Notes under the pieces: generated by a model
The model's database searches: none
Seen by the model: only the letters and a program-made list of their open reading frames with translations
What the model was told of the DNA's origin: nothing
Assembly: GCF_027942865.1 (NCBI RefSeq)
Contig: NC_134528.1
Coordinates: 12,602,086 to 12,666,085, forward strand
Source of the DNA: Odontesthes bonariensis
Taxonomy: Eukaryota; Chordata; Actinopteri; Atheriniformes; Atherinopsidae
DNA: 64,000 nt
Direction: 5' to 3'
Program-made: the position numbers and the translations under genes
In this document: piece after piece, positions 1-13,000 of the stretch
Layout of the letters: each line of letters opens with the position of its first letter
Numbering within the stretch: the first letter of the stretch is position 1

Positions 1-96
1 GTGTGTGAGCCAGACTTTTGAATGAAATTCAAATCACTCAGGTTGTTAAAAGCAAGCGTTGTCCATATGTTCTATTTGTACTGTGTCACTATACGT

Positions 97-125
97 AACC
101 AATAAAGTTTCTTAAGATGATGATT
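97..125 (+). terminator. possible polyadenylation signal of an upstream plus-strand gene
   Basis: An AATAAA hexamer occurs at about 102-107 on the plus strand. In human, EEF1AKMT2 (METTL10) lies next to FAM53B in the same orientation, just upstream of its 5' end. The 3' end of such a gene would therefore be expected here. No coding exon is visible to confirm this, and isolated AATAAA hexamers are common in AT-rich DNA. Confidence 0.2.
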
Positions 126-493
126 AGACGCGGCTGTGGAAGGCAGACTTCCACATGCGGGCTCCTAAATGCTACAGGGGTGACTCTGGGAAATAAAAAA
201 GGAGAAATTCTGAAAAACTTTCATTAAACTTTACTTTAGTCAAAGGTAAATGATACAGAATAGTCCTAATTTATAGAAAGTTTCGACATACACACATTTC
301 TCCTACTTCCCAAGTGTTGAAAATGAATAATAAATGCATTTGGACAGACCTTGCATGTTTATAGTGTCGTCTCAGTTTCATGTTAAACCGCAATATTTGG
401 CTATATGCTGATGGAAATATTATAGTTTTTGCATAACTGTGATTGGTTATAAATTAGAGTTCTTTTATGTTTTGACAGCTATTTAAATATATT

Positions 494-570
494 GATAGAT
501 AGATAGATAAATACTTCATCCCAATTTGGGAAATTATTGTGTTGCAACAGCGTACAGTATAAAAGATTTA
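494..570 (-). mobile_element. LINE 3'-tail-like fragment with GATA repeat
   Basis: A short (GATA)n run at about 494-509 is followed by AAATACTTCATCCC and a diverged AATTTGGGAAATT block. This arrangement resembles the 3' end of a common class of fish non-LTR retrotransposons, read on the minus strand. Better preserved copies of a similar tail occur at 46670-46830 and 61097-61165. Only the tail is recognisable, so the family is unassigned. Confidence 0.4.
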
Positions 571-3500
571 ACAATTAAAGGAAAAACAAGCAAATAGAAT
601 AAACATGAGAACACTTCTAAAAAAAATATTTAAAGGCTGTTCATGCCTACAGTTGTATTTGAAAAGGTCTATATTGGATATATCTCTTTACTCAGACCCT
701 ACAGCTTGCCGCAACATTGAATTTGTAAATTCAAATTATGAGTGATTACTTGGACTTTATCGGGTTATCATTAGAAACATTGACACTGAGCTCGGAGGCC
801 CTGCTTTTCCAGATAAGTCACCCTTGAACCGTTACTGGCCGAACAGCTGCTGCCCTTTCAGATGCTGTGGAGGTTTTAGCAATGTGCACGCTTTGGCAAA
901 GACTTGGCTTTAGAGCTTCTCAGAGGGGATCTTCAAACCCACAGAGTTGTGCCAGTTCAATTAACTTGGCCATAAACATTATAAGCGAGGATTAGTGGGA
1001 TAGATGAGAGGCAATGAAATTTAGATGGGAGTTCCATGAAAGCCATATGCTCTTTTTATGTGCTGACTGGAGTTACAGTATCCCACTGAGTAACACCAGA
1101 GGACAATTTCAGCAACAAGCACAGAAACGGTGGTTTCATGTACTTCTGCATTTTGACAAATGGTGTCAGTGTTTTTCCTTCCCTGTTTTTCCTCCTGTCA
1201 CCCCTTTGGCCATACTGAATTTATAACCAGCTGAATATGTATTTGGAATTTGTGCTCATAGATAGATTGACTAACAAACTCAAATGGCATATATAAGCTG
1301 CTAAACTTGCTTTTGTTTGTCCAGCTTTGGAGCTAATTTGTATCGCAGTTTGACCAGAAATAGACGTTTCCACTGCATGAATGGAAACAAACTTCTGCAT
1401 GCAATATAACAGGACACATTAGTGAGAGAGAGGATTAACTGTTCATTAAAGTCGAGAAGGGATGGCTCCTGTAACAGGAGTCCTTCAGCCATCTGTCTCC
1501 AGCCAGTGTGAACCACAGATGGCACACAGCATTCTGCATGGGGACTCTGGAAGATCACTTCCTATTTACTGTCAACCACATGCAAGCTTCAGTTACATGC
1601 ACAAAGTCAAAGGCCGAAAACATCCAAATCAAGGCTTATGATTTCTTGCACATTTATCTGTCTGTAACATCTAAAATCCATCGCATTTTTGGTTACCTCT
1701 ACAATATGATTGGTGGATACTGCCCCCTATGGTTTTGAAAGTCACAACACACACTGCCGAACTTGTTGAGCCTGTGAAACTCCCACCCACTGTACTACAG
1801 TACCAACTATTTTGATCCATTTAATCGTGTACAATTTTTTGATGTCTTTACAAATCTTTTACTTTCTACAGCTGACAGGGATTTTGGTAAAAAAAATAAA
1901 AACAACTTGTTACTCTGACTCTGTAGCCTGAACAGTGTAGGAGAGACAAATCCTGGGTGCCCTTAAACACAAAAGGCAGACAGTCTAAAACCGAGGAGGA
2001 CAGTCTGGAGCAGATTAGAAGCACACAGCAGATGTTACTCCTTGATTAACAATAGTGTCTGCCAGGGGTGAGCCTCAAGCTCCCCACCCTTGTGAGGCCC
2101 AGAGTGGCAACTTCAGTCCTCACTAAATATATTAACTAACTGTATATGATGTTATCAGAAAAAGGAGTTTTGGTATTGCACATTCCCATAAAAACTTGAA
2201 TAAAACCCAGTTGCTTTCTAATTAAAATACGTCCAAGAATTGTGGTATAAGCTTTTCCATGCAGGCCCTTAATATACCCACAGTGCTTAAACATACAAAA
2301 AGCCAAGAAAACACAGTTATTGCTGTATACATTGCTTAAAAAGACAAGAGAAGGTCAAAAGGTAAGAAAGTTTGGATTCACCGGGGACAAAAGTCAAGAC
2401 TAGTGTAGGCAAGACTACACAGTATTTTTTGTTGTGTGTGTATTTATGAACCACTAAACCTGTAAAGTGGAAGACTTGCTTATTGTATGCCGATATAAAT
2501 AATGACAAAGACTTCAGTTCTTAGGAAAGCATCTGCAGTGAATGCATGTCAGAGCAGCTTTTGTCAGACGAGAGTTAATCTTGTGATGGGAACTCACTGT
2601 GTCTACCTTACACACATACCTATTTTACTCTCTCAGTATGCCTGAATGTAACATGCATTTGGTATGTTGTCATAAAACACCGTTATATATTGTGAAAGTC
2701 CCTCGTCCGTATGCACAGCTCAAAACTGTGATTACTTTTCATTGCTTCAGGGTGGATTAGACCAATAGTTATATGCATAGGGGTGGTCTGTTTTACAAAA
2801 CTCTATTAAAGATGAATATTCTCTTTTTTTCCACCTTATTACACCGCTAAATTGGGTTTATAGTTTAAGTAAGCCAAATAAGTCTAGAATATGTCGTTAA
2901 AAGAGAGCTGTAATGGTACGAATAACACATCGGGCACCCCTGTCCCCTGTCAAACGTGGTGTGGCTCGTTTATGTTGTCACAGACTCATTAGCGTGTAGT
3001 CTTGTCGGACAGTAGTGCACTGGGGCAATGTTGTAGTTTGCAAGAGGACTTGAAGTGAGAAGCTCTCCTTGCTTCCTGCTTCGTATTGTCTTTCAACTGA
3101 AACAAAACTCAGCATGGCCGGCCGAAACTAACCAGATGCCCGGTGTTCTCGAAGATCAGTGGCGCTCACCGTGATGTTTGTGAGTGGAAGTTTTTGCTCA
3201 AAATCACAAGTTTCTTATTCAGCTAACTTACAGTAGTAGCATCTGTTGTCACTTCAGGCATAGTCAGGGCTTTTGCTTTTGTTTTAAAAGTGTGTGATAC
3301 ACACCAGGGATGACATTTATTATGACAAACACGACCAGAAGTGGCCAGTGGCGAAGGAGTCATCTCGGTGAAGGCTGTAGTCAGTTAGCTTAGCAACTTT
3401 TCCTCATGTGAAGTGCCTTAGCTGTGCCCCTTTTGTTTTGTCTGGGTTAATTGTCACACTAATGCCTCTGGAACTAATTTTTGTCTGATTCTCCCTCATT

Positions 3501-6500
3501 TTTATCCCTTATGTTTTAGGTACTTCAAATGGTCAAGGGGCACAATATAGTCAAATATTGTACAGAAGTTGTAATACTACTTCATATAAAAAGTTTTTCC
3601 AGCCATAAAAGTGTGCTTGGCTGGTTTGGCAATTGACAATAACAGCAAATGAAATCAGAAGTGTTGGATCAAATGCATTTTTATTTGAATTGCCTGACAC
3701 TGAAGGGCACATACTCTGATCCAAGTCTGGTTTCTCTCTCATTCGAGGCATGCATGGCAAGATGTTTAGTGGCACATGTGTGAGCTATTTTAATAGGTTT
3801 TAATATCTGCAATATTTTGTGGCAATGCCATGTTTATGCCTTTCTCGTTGCAGTGGAATGTCGATGTCTTATCTTTATCAAGCCAACCTTCCCCTTTGGT
3901 ATGAAGTCAGGGCTGGCTGACACACAGTCCTACAGATTCAGCAGTTTTAAGTGCAAATTGGGATCATAAACGCAGCGGCCTGTTCAGTCTGAGCTCCTCA
4001 AAGCGTCCCGTGTCCGTGATTTTGTCCATTAAAGTTTAGATGTGGCTTGAACTGTCATATGGACTTGGTGTTAAATGGGCAGATTTATCATTTTAGCTTT
4101 TTTTGAATGTGGAATTGATATTTTATAATGGGCAGTTTGTGCCCTCCTCTGTCAAGTTCAAAATCCTGTTTGCTCTGTGGTCTGTGTGTGTAACATACTG
4201 TGAGCTCCCGTCACACCAACTCCGTTGCCAAACTCATTTCCCTTTCATGAGGGATTTTGGAAAAGGGGTTTAAGGGACTGTTTGTGCTGGTTACTTGGAC
4301 AAGCTCAGTTTTCAGGCCCCTTTCTTCTGAAACTGAGAGGCATCCACCTGGAGGGCTGGCAAGCCCATATGAAAAACTGTTGACTCTTTTTAGCTCAAGC
4401 ACAGGAGAGCCTGCCTATCAGGGCGTGCAGATGATTCCTCGTTCCCTTTTCCATACCACTGAGAAAAAAAAAAGTTTGTATATTGTAATGCCCCTGTTAC
4501 GACTTTGTTCACTCTACCTGGAAAAAAATGGTAATTGCTTTCTCGTCTTTTTGTGTGCAGTCTGAGTGATGACCTGTGAAGGATGGACAGATTTGTGCAT
4601 GTGTAACCCACGGGTGCTCTCTCTCGTCTAAATTTTCTTAAGTTTTTGACTGAAATGGAGCCATTTCCACTAGATCTGACCTACTCTTATTTTGACCATT
4701 AGCATGCAGTGCTATTCTTCTGCGGCTGTTGTGTCTTCAGCCCGGTGTAATTAAGAGACTCTGTTAGATTTAGCATTCAAGTGGACAACATTTCTCTCCA
4801 ACTTGGACAGGTTTGTTGAAAGCCTTGATTAGAGAGCTCAACAAAGCTCTTGTTCTGGACAAATGTATACAGTGCAAGCGATTATGTATGAGATAATTAA
4901 ACAGCAGGCTTGCTTTAAAACGCAGGCCTCCCTGGCTGCCATGCATAGCCATGCTGAGCCTTTGTGTTTATGGTAAGTGGGCAGCTGCATGCCTGGGAGA
5001 CCTTGGCTGTACCCCAGGCCCTCAACTGAGCCTGATAACTACTATTGAAGCCTTCCAGCCATGCTCATTTTTGACTATTCACTCACGGCTTAAAATGTAG
5101 AGTGATGCCTCCTGTTTGACTTACTCTAATTTCTGTGAACATGGGGACAGCTGCGAGCTAGCCAGCACCCTGCAATGAGTTTCATAAATTTCTTTTCAAG
5201 CAGTCAGCCTTGACAGTACTTAGTACCACCTGCCCTTTGTGGGACCTGTGTAATGACAACACCAACAAAGAAAGTGTTAGATTTCAAAACCTGGAATTTT
5301 TACTGCAAAGAGCTGCAGTGAAAGCAGAACTGGTTTGCTTTTTAAAAGATGGCCCGTGACGTGCTCTATGAATATACCCACCTCACGACGAAGAGAGACT
5401 GCCCAAGTGTGAGTTGAGATATGGAATTTGCTTGCAACTGAGCACCAGTGGCACCAGTATGCAACTTTTTAGGGACACGCATTTTTTCCTTCCAGGGATT
5501 CTTTTCTCAGAAGAGGACAAGCAAGCTTTTACCCAACATTCCTATAACAAGCAGTGCGGGGAATAAGAGTGGTGCAAATCCTGAGACGACCAGAAAAATC
5601 CTAGTTTCCAAGTCTGGCCATCTCAGGTGCTCAGCAGATGCTCTTATTACCGAGACTGCCACAATCCTTGGATTGTTCGGAGCAGGACACAGGGCCGTCT
5701 GCCATCCTTTCAGGATTCTCAAAGGAGGATGTTTGGTAATTTAGCATAACATCTGATCTGTTTTATGTTTAGTTTTGCATTAGTTTGCCCAGATTGAAGC
5801 TTTTTATCAAAGATTAAGAAGAAAAAAAAAAGCAGTGTGAGACTTTAAGAAAAGAAAAGATAATTGCCTTATAAGTAGTTAATTTGGACTTTATTTAGTA
5901 GCATATGCATGACAAAGCAATCATATCAAACGGTATTGTTTCCACCCGCTGTCCAAGTGCTATAAAACGGATTAGTATTAGCTCTAATTGTCAGTCAGAC
6001 ACAAAGCTGCCAAATCCTTATATAATGGTGGCCTAACCCGTGGGATTACAGTCTGAGCAACGTATGGAAAAGCCGCTCAAAATGGGGAAACCGCTCTTGG
6101 AGCTGTGATGGCAGTTTCGACGTCTATTGCCATGGCTGAACTGATGGTCTGTCCTCTCACTGGACGTGTTTATTAAAATGTGATTCATAAAATTGCGCTG
6201 CTGTTCCTAATCTGGCAAAGAAAATAAAGTTGGGTCTGTGCAGGTTTTTGAAAGCTGAGTTGACATGAAACCAAGCCCCCGCTTCAACTTGACCAAATAG
6301 GCTCTGTGGTTTCCTCACTTGTCCTATCTCATTTATGCTGTGCAATAGCTTGATGTTTGTGACAACCCACAGTGGTGATGTTTGAAAGCCTTTAGATGAC
6401 CACAAAGGAAGCGTGTTGTGTCATCAGCTCATCCAAGGCAGCATTATTGTTGTCTTTTCGAAGGGCTGCCGGCACCGGAGACGTTGCAGCAGTCAGTCAG

Positions 6501-7673
6501 CAGCCGCTTTGCGTGTGATGGAAAGTCACGTCTGAGAGAAATGTCCTGCGATGTTCTTTCCCTTCTCAGAGATTAGACTTCTCAGTTGTCATGGTGGTTG
6601 CTGTCTAACCCCAGATAAAGTGCTATCAGACTGCAGAAGCATAGACTCCCCTCTGATTCCAGATACTGGCAGCGTGGTTATGAAGGTGATTTGGGTTTTG
6701 ACATCAGAAGGGGAGCGGCACCCCTTGAGCTGAAATTCTAGCTCATACCTCATTTGGCAAATTATAGCTGCTTCTTTGAGCACAGCAGTGCTTGCAATAG
6801 GAGGTGAGTGGGTTGGGTGTATTCATTAAACTTTAGAAATCCTGCCTTGTTATGGCTTCTACATTTGCTTTCCAGATTTGTCTGTAAAAGAAAAAGAAGG
6901 CTTCCCTTTACCAGCAGTCACCATGTTTTTTTAAAAAAAAAATTTTATTCACAAACTGACGCAAGTTTGATTGGTTTTCCAAGGCTGTGGGGCTAGGTTG
7001 GGCTTATATTATTGTGTGTTCAAGTTGTGTCATTTAGCCGAGGAATGTTTATAATTATGTTATAAACCTTACCCGTTTAAAGAGCTCAGTTAAGATTTAT
7101 GGGATAAAAAGCCAGAGCATGTGAAGGATGACTGAATTGTTGCAATTTTCTTTGACTCAGTGTAATGACCGTCGTTTACAGTTTGACAATCAAGAATGTT
7201 AGATGACAATTAGCCTTTTCCAATCTTTCTAGGGAAAGAAAGCATCATTTAGTGTCCTCTTTGTGCGAGTAAACTTAACGTTAGAAGGAGGTTGTTTTTT
7301 GTTTTTTTTTCCCTTCTGTGCTAATGCCATTTGCATCCATCTCCAGGCCATTAAGTGTAATAAATAAACAATGGTTTCCTTTACCGCAGCATATCCATAG
7401 GAATCTTACAGATCTCTTTGCTTGATGGCCATGCACATTATAATCTGGCTTAACCTGGTCCAGCCTCAAGCTCTGTTAATTTCTGCTTGCACAGTGTCCA
7501 AGTGGAAGCTGCAGACGTCCATGCACAGTGTTGATGCCTTTGAAGAACTCTGCCAAAAACACCCTCGTGTTCTAGTTGTTTTTTTGATGTGTTAAGTGTT
7601 CGTAATGGAAATCATATGCTGAATGCAAACACCACCTCCAGCATGTCAGCTCCCGCGGGGTCTTGTGATGCCG

Positions 7674-7688
7674 CCCCCCCCCCCTCAC

Positions 7689-7717
<29 letters not shown>
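7674..7717. repeat. C-run and (CA)n microsatellite
   Basis: Eleven consecutive C residues (7674-7684) are followed after a short spacer by a (CA)n run at about 7689-7717. Open frames crossing it consist of Thr-His or Cys-Val repeats and are artefacts of the microsatellite. Confidence 0.9.
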
Positions 7718-7721
<4 letters not shown>

Positions 7722-9860
7722 CACTTGCAACCTCTGATTTCGCGTCTTTTGTTTCCCACTGTGTCTTATCTTCTGCACAGAGCGCTCTTTTGTTACGCTG
7801 TCTCTTTCTGTGTCCCTTCTTCTCTGCCTGCAGTTGTTGTGTCATTTAAACAGGCCCCCTCTGACCTTGCAGGCATCATACGACCACCTTGTGTCCACTT
7901 CGTTCCATTCCTCTGCCTGGCCTGGCCTTGAGTGTAGCTGATCTATTGGTAGTAAAGTCCTCTGTGATGATTATATAGATTTAAATCTGTGGCTAATCAG
8001 CAGTTTTACTGTAATGGTGGTGCAGCATTAATTTGAAGAGGGTTGTTTTGATAACCGCAAGGTCAGCTATTCCCAGCCAGCCCCTGAGGAGTCAATTACA
8101 CAACTTTGACTTTGCTCTATTCCTCTATGTGCTCCAGAGTGGAACACTTTTGAGGAAACTCACGCTCCCTTCCACATGAGCAGGCAAGAATAAAATAAGG
8201 TATATAGTTCCACTTTTGTTGACTCGCTGAAAGAGGCCATGTGAAAGTGAAAACACTGTGTCACGTTAACTTATAGACCGGCACATGACGGCGCCATGTC
8301 AATGTGAGTGAGTGCTGGGAATGTTTCCTCACTCGGCTGAATTGAAAAAAGAACTTGGTCAAGCCACTGGCCTCCCTTGAATTTTACTCATCTTTCCGGT
8401 CTGCAGATGTTGAACAGGATGCGTGTGCAGAGGCTTTGGAACGGAGTCTGGGTGTACATGTGTGAGAGCTTAGTTGTTTTTTTGGTATCAAATATTCATC
8501 CGTATGCATGAGAGGAAGCTCTGTAAGGTTAGGAGATTCTTTATAAAGGAAGGTCAGCTTGAATTTGCAGCCCATCGAGCCAATAGTAATGGCAGCAGTA
8601 AGCCTCAACAACCCAGTGAGTTTGAACATAGCAGGATCATGGGTGGTGCTTTGATGAGTTTCAGAATGTTTATTTGCCATGGTAGTTTGGAAATGTGAGA
8701 GATAATCAGGTCTGTGCAAGCCTTAATTCAAAGGGGTTCCAGTCTGTGTACAAATTACTGTGCCTGCTCTTATCATTGTGGTCCACTGGCACATTGAGAT
8801 GCTGGTACCTTCTTTTTTTTTGGTGTGTATTGGTGTTTTGTCTCTGCTACTCTTGCCAGATGCAGACATAGAATACAGTGCTGGTTATATGTTCAACACA
8901 GTCCATATTATTTTTTTTAACATTCTTGAATTAATGTGTTCAGTTTGTCGTAGTTCAGTTCGAAGTATTACAGCACTAATAACATTCTAATCTGAGTCGT
9001 ACTTTACGTACTGACACATGGGGCTAGTTATTGCAACTGTTCCATTCAGAATTGATTTTACAAGTATTCACATTGGGATATTTTAGTTCTAATCCCATTT
9101 TGTACCTAAGAAAAAAGTTACTGACCTCTAATAGTCAAGCTGGAAATGTTGGCGCAAAATGTTGCTCAGTCCGGTCAGCTACACACAATCTTTTTTTTCA
9201 GCTGTCCAGAAAATACACTTTACCTCTTAATGTTTTGTTGAAGGCATGACTCTCAATTCTGTACCGTGAAACGTCTTGCAAAACATTATTCTACAACCAC
9301 TAATTTCTCTGCTTTCTTGTCCTTCGTGACCACTGCCGTTCTCCTGCATGACTTTTATCGTGCTAATAGTTTTCTCATGTGGGACGACCCGCTGTGCAAA
9401 TAGATGTAAACGTGTCATTCTGAGGTTATAAAAACACAATTCATTCAGCAAAGCGATTAGATGCCAGTTGAAAGGTACTTGTGATAATATAATGTACATA
9501 ACAGTAACAGTAAACGTGGTGAATGTTATGTGAACTAAATGAAGACCTATTGGAATTGTTATTATTAGCATGCTGCAATTAGCATTTAGCTCAGAGCCTT
9601 GCAGTGCCTATGTACTGCTGCTAATGTGGCCGCAGACTGCAAAATCATTGGCTATTCTCCAGATGAGCTACAGGCTTCTTAGAATAACTTTTTAAGTCGT
9701 CAGGGAGTCGGTATTAGATACTCAAACAGTTTTCAGGTAAGGATTCCTTTCTTTTCCATTCGAGGGAGCTGTTCTCCTCTGTCATCTGCTTATGTGGTCC
9801 ACAGAATGTCAGAAATGCACTGAATTCTAATCCTGCGCTCATCTTTGTGTGTCCACTCAG

Positions 9861-10014
9861 GATTGGGCCGAGGAGTGAAGAACATTCCTGGAGGAGTTGA
9901 CAGAGTCCATCTTAAGCACATGAGAAACTAGCCTGCTCACACCATGTCTGTCAAAATGGCCTGCAGCTTAAATTGCCATTATTGGAACGGCTTGGGACAC
10001 AGATGTGTGTTGCC
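9861..10014 (+). other. fam53b: fam53b 5' UTR part of the first coding exon
   Basis: A polypyrimidine/CAG acceptor (TGTCCACTCAG) ends at 9860, and the exon then runs to the donor at 10093. The 154 nt before the start codon contain two upstream ATGs. One begins a three-codon frame at 9920-9931. The other, at 9944, has a favourable CACC context and begins a 25-codon frame that ends just past the main start codon. Confidence 0.65.
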
Positions 10015-10021
10015 ATGGTGA
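9944..10021 (+). other. upstream ORF overlapping the fam53b start codon
   Basis: An ATG with CACC immediately before it opens a 25-codon frame. Its TGA stop lies at 10019-10021, so the frame overlaps the fam53b ATG at 10015-10017 in a different phase. This layout could reduce or tune translation of the main frame. Whether the peptide is made is unknown. Confidence 0.4.
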
Positions 10022-10092
10022 TCATTTACAAGAAAACACTGGAAAAGAAGGGTGCCGACGATGTAACATCCACACGTACGGACTTGAGCCCG
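10015..10092 (+). CDS. fam53b: fam53b coding exon 1 (residues 1-26)
   Basis: This exon encodes the N terminus beginning MVIIYKKTLEKKGADDV. It ends in phase 0 at the GTGAGA donor at 10093. It is too short to be found as a stand-alone open frame and was identified by family similarity and splice phase. Confidence 0.88.
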
Positions 10093-13000
10093 GTGAGAGG
10101 TTTTTTCCCACTTGTGTAAGACTTTTTGTGTGTGAAATGTGTAATTTCATGTTTATTTAGCCTTGCCAAGAGGCTTCAACTGTGCTTGACAAGGGAGAGG
10201 ACAAGGTGCTGCTCTGAATTTGGAAACCGTTGCTGGCCACTCATCAGTTTTTTTTTTTTCTTATTTTGTCAACTTATTTTTACTCTGTCAAACTGAATAT
10301 GTAGGGCTTTATTGACCCGCGACAAGTAAGGTCAGAGGAAAAATGCGGATGTTTATGATCATGAAAGGAGGCTATTTGCATGTTACTTGTTATAATTGTT
10401 TCATAGTAGCTTCCAACATTCACAAGGGTTTACATTCCCGTATTTATTTATTTATTTTCTAACTTCCCCCAGAATGACAATGGAGCATTTTCCGGTTTCA
10501 CTATGCTGACCAAGTCTGACTCGTATGCTAATCTGCATTCGTGTAGTATGAACTCTCTTTCTGCCAGCACTATGTGAGAAAATTCCCCCTCCGATGTGAA
10601 CAGAGTTTGCCCTCTCAGTCTTGTGAAATGAAGTCATCAAAATCAGGAGTTGAGAGTCAGTCAGAGGCTTTTTCTGGTGGAGCTACCTCGATGAGTTGCA
10701 CTAGGACCAATCACACATTCACGAAGTCTCCCTTTTCAATATCTTGTTTTATTTTTTACTTTTACTTGTGGATTTATGAACTGCCACCACCAGAGACTTG
10801 CACTTCATTTATTTCTGTGGCGTTTTGATTAACTTACTGTGGACCTTCTTCTGTATCACCACAGTTCCAGGCACAGACCATGAGCCAGGGGGCGGCACTT
10901 TTCTCTTGTGGACTCATGGGTAAGCATTTGCCATCTTGCATTATCAAAACACATTTAACTGGGATATGGATAAAAACCTTTACCTCCCTCTTCTCACAAT
11001 GGCCGTGGCGTCCCATCACAAACTCAACATGAATTGTAATTATATACCAAGAATGATTCTCTGCAGCTTGTAGGAAGTGTTAGATGTTGTGGCTGATTTT
11101 CAAGGGGCCATTGTGATGTAATATCACAGCAGAATGATTTTCAGAATGGCTTTGAGCTGACTCTCCTGCATTTGTTTGGCTACTTTCGTGAAACATGTCT
11201 GACAGGTGGTTTTGCCTCCATAAACGTATTCAAGTGACTGTACGTTGGCGGCTTATCATCAGCAGGAATCTCATAGCACTCCTCCACACCTAAAGGCTGT
11301 GGACATGCTGCCTCCACATTACCAGTCCGGTTATGATTACCAGGGCCTGTATCCCCAAGTTTTTCCTCGCAGTAAAAGTCTTTTTAATATTATTTTAAAT
11401 TATAATTATAAGATTAAATGTGTTACTTCCTTGCAGTAAGTTGGCGTTGGGTGTGTAAAATGCAGGCAAAGTCAGAGAGCACAGCCGTGCCAGCAGGCCT
11501 TTTGTTCTTTGTCCTGCCTGTGTATCGTAGATGGTATTTTGGGGATTTTATCTCGAGAGAAGAATAGACCTTCTGCATACCAGGAGTGGGCAGTTGCCTC
11601 AATGTTTAGCTACTGACTCAGAGTCGATTGGCCAGTTCAGTTGACAAACATGTTCTTAAACTTGAGGATTTTCGTTACGACAGTAACTTATGAGGTAGCT
11701 GAGCTACCGGAGGGGAGTTGATGAGTGAATGCAGGAACCAGAAGCACCTGCTGGTCAGACGCAGAACTCCAACGATAAGAAACTATGATTAGCTTTCGTC
11801 AGAATGTTTATGACGGTTATTGATGTTTGCTCCAGCTAATTGAGTCAGTTGGACATTGAGCTCCCTTCCTTTTCCAGTACGCTGTGCACACAGACACTGA
11901 AGCAATGCCTGAAGGACAGGATTTATTTTTAGTGCCATTTACACAAAGCAATGAGTAGCATCGGCACAGAGTACACATCCTGGGAGCAATGCATGGACCC
12001 ACTCTGGAGCAGTGTCATGGATGTCCCCGTTGATGCAGCCAAACTCGTGATTGCCAAATGTTGCTCTCGTTGTGTCCAGTTGCTGCTCAGAGCTTCATGC
12101 CAGAAATGATTCTCATGTTGTGTACTGTTCCTCTGAGGGGATTTGCTCACTAAAACAGCGTAATACATTTTTATTTTGTTGGAAATCCGAAATCGTAAAT
12201 TTGACTTTATGGAGTGAAGTTCAGCCATGGTTGGACATAGAACATAACAAGCTAGAACTGGAGCTGCTGGAACTTCAAAATCTACCCTCTGATGTTGGCA
12301 GCAGAATTTGACACATTAATAAATTACAGAACTGTATAAATAGCCCCGTTTATGATGTCCCATATTTTGGGTTTGGATCTTAAATCTTATTTTCAAACTT
12401 TCAAACTTATTTTATTTCAATTCTGGCCTCTTTGATGCAGAGACGAGCCGATGGCGCGAGGTGGGTCACAGCTGTGCCATGCAGCAGAGGCCAGTTGGGA
12501 CCAGCCTGGAGAGCCTGTGGGATGTCCTGCCTGAGGTGCACAGAAGTTCTGCCCACTGGGACTGGGATGTCGGCTCCACTTCGAACACAATCACCACCTT
12601 GTTGCAGGACCTCAGCCTGACCGAAGCTGCTGCCTCACACTCCACCGCTCCCCCCAGCAAGCGACAGTGTCGGTCTCTGTCTTGCTCAGACGAGCTCGGC
12701 AGTTGCCGCTCCACCTGGCGCCCTCAGGGCTCTCGTGTGTGGACAGCCGTGGAGAAGAGGAGGTGCCACAGCGGAGGCAGCGTCCAGCGCAGCAGTGTTG
12801 GAAACACACAGCTCGGCTTCCCGGCCATGCAGCGCAGCTCCAGCTTCAGCCTACCGGCCCGCTCCAACACCCTGGAGCCACCCTGCTTCACCCAGCGCCT
12901 GCCATGGCCCTCAGCCTTTACCGGCCTGACGTCCTCCTCCTCGATGCCCTTGTCCACCAAGCCTTCAGCCCAGCCCCTCTACCTCTCTCACGAACAAATT

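Larger units (their letters stand above)
126..9860. other. non-coding: upstream region and/or first intron of fam53b
   Basis: No exon with convincing coding sequence was found in this 9.7-kb stretch on either strand; open frames are short and lack recognisable motifs. The first, non-coding exon of fam53b should lie here or before the window but could not be placed. It holds a GATA microsatellite with LINE-tail-like sequence near 494-560 and a C-run plus CA microsatellite near 7674-7717. Confidence 0.5.

Noticed and set aside
7572..7931. Overlapping open frames on both strands around the CA repeat
   Set aside because: Frames are open because of the CA and C runs; the flanking residues show no family motif.
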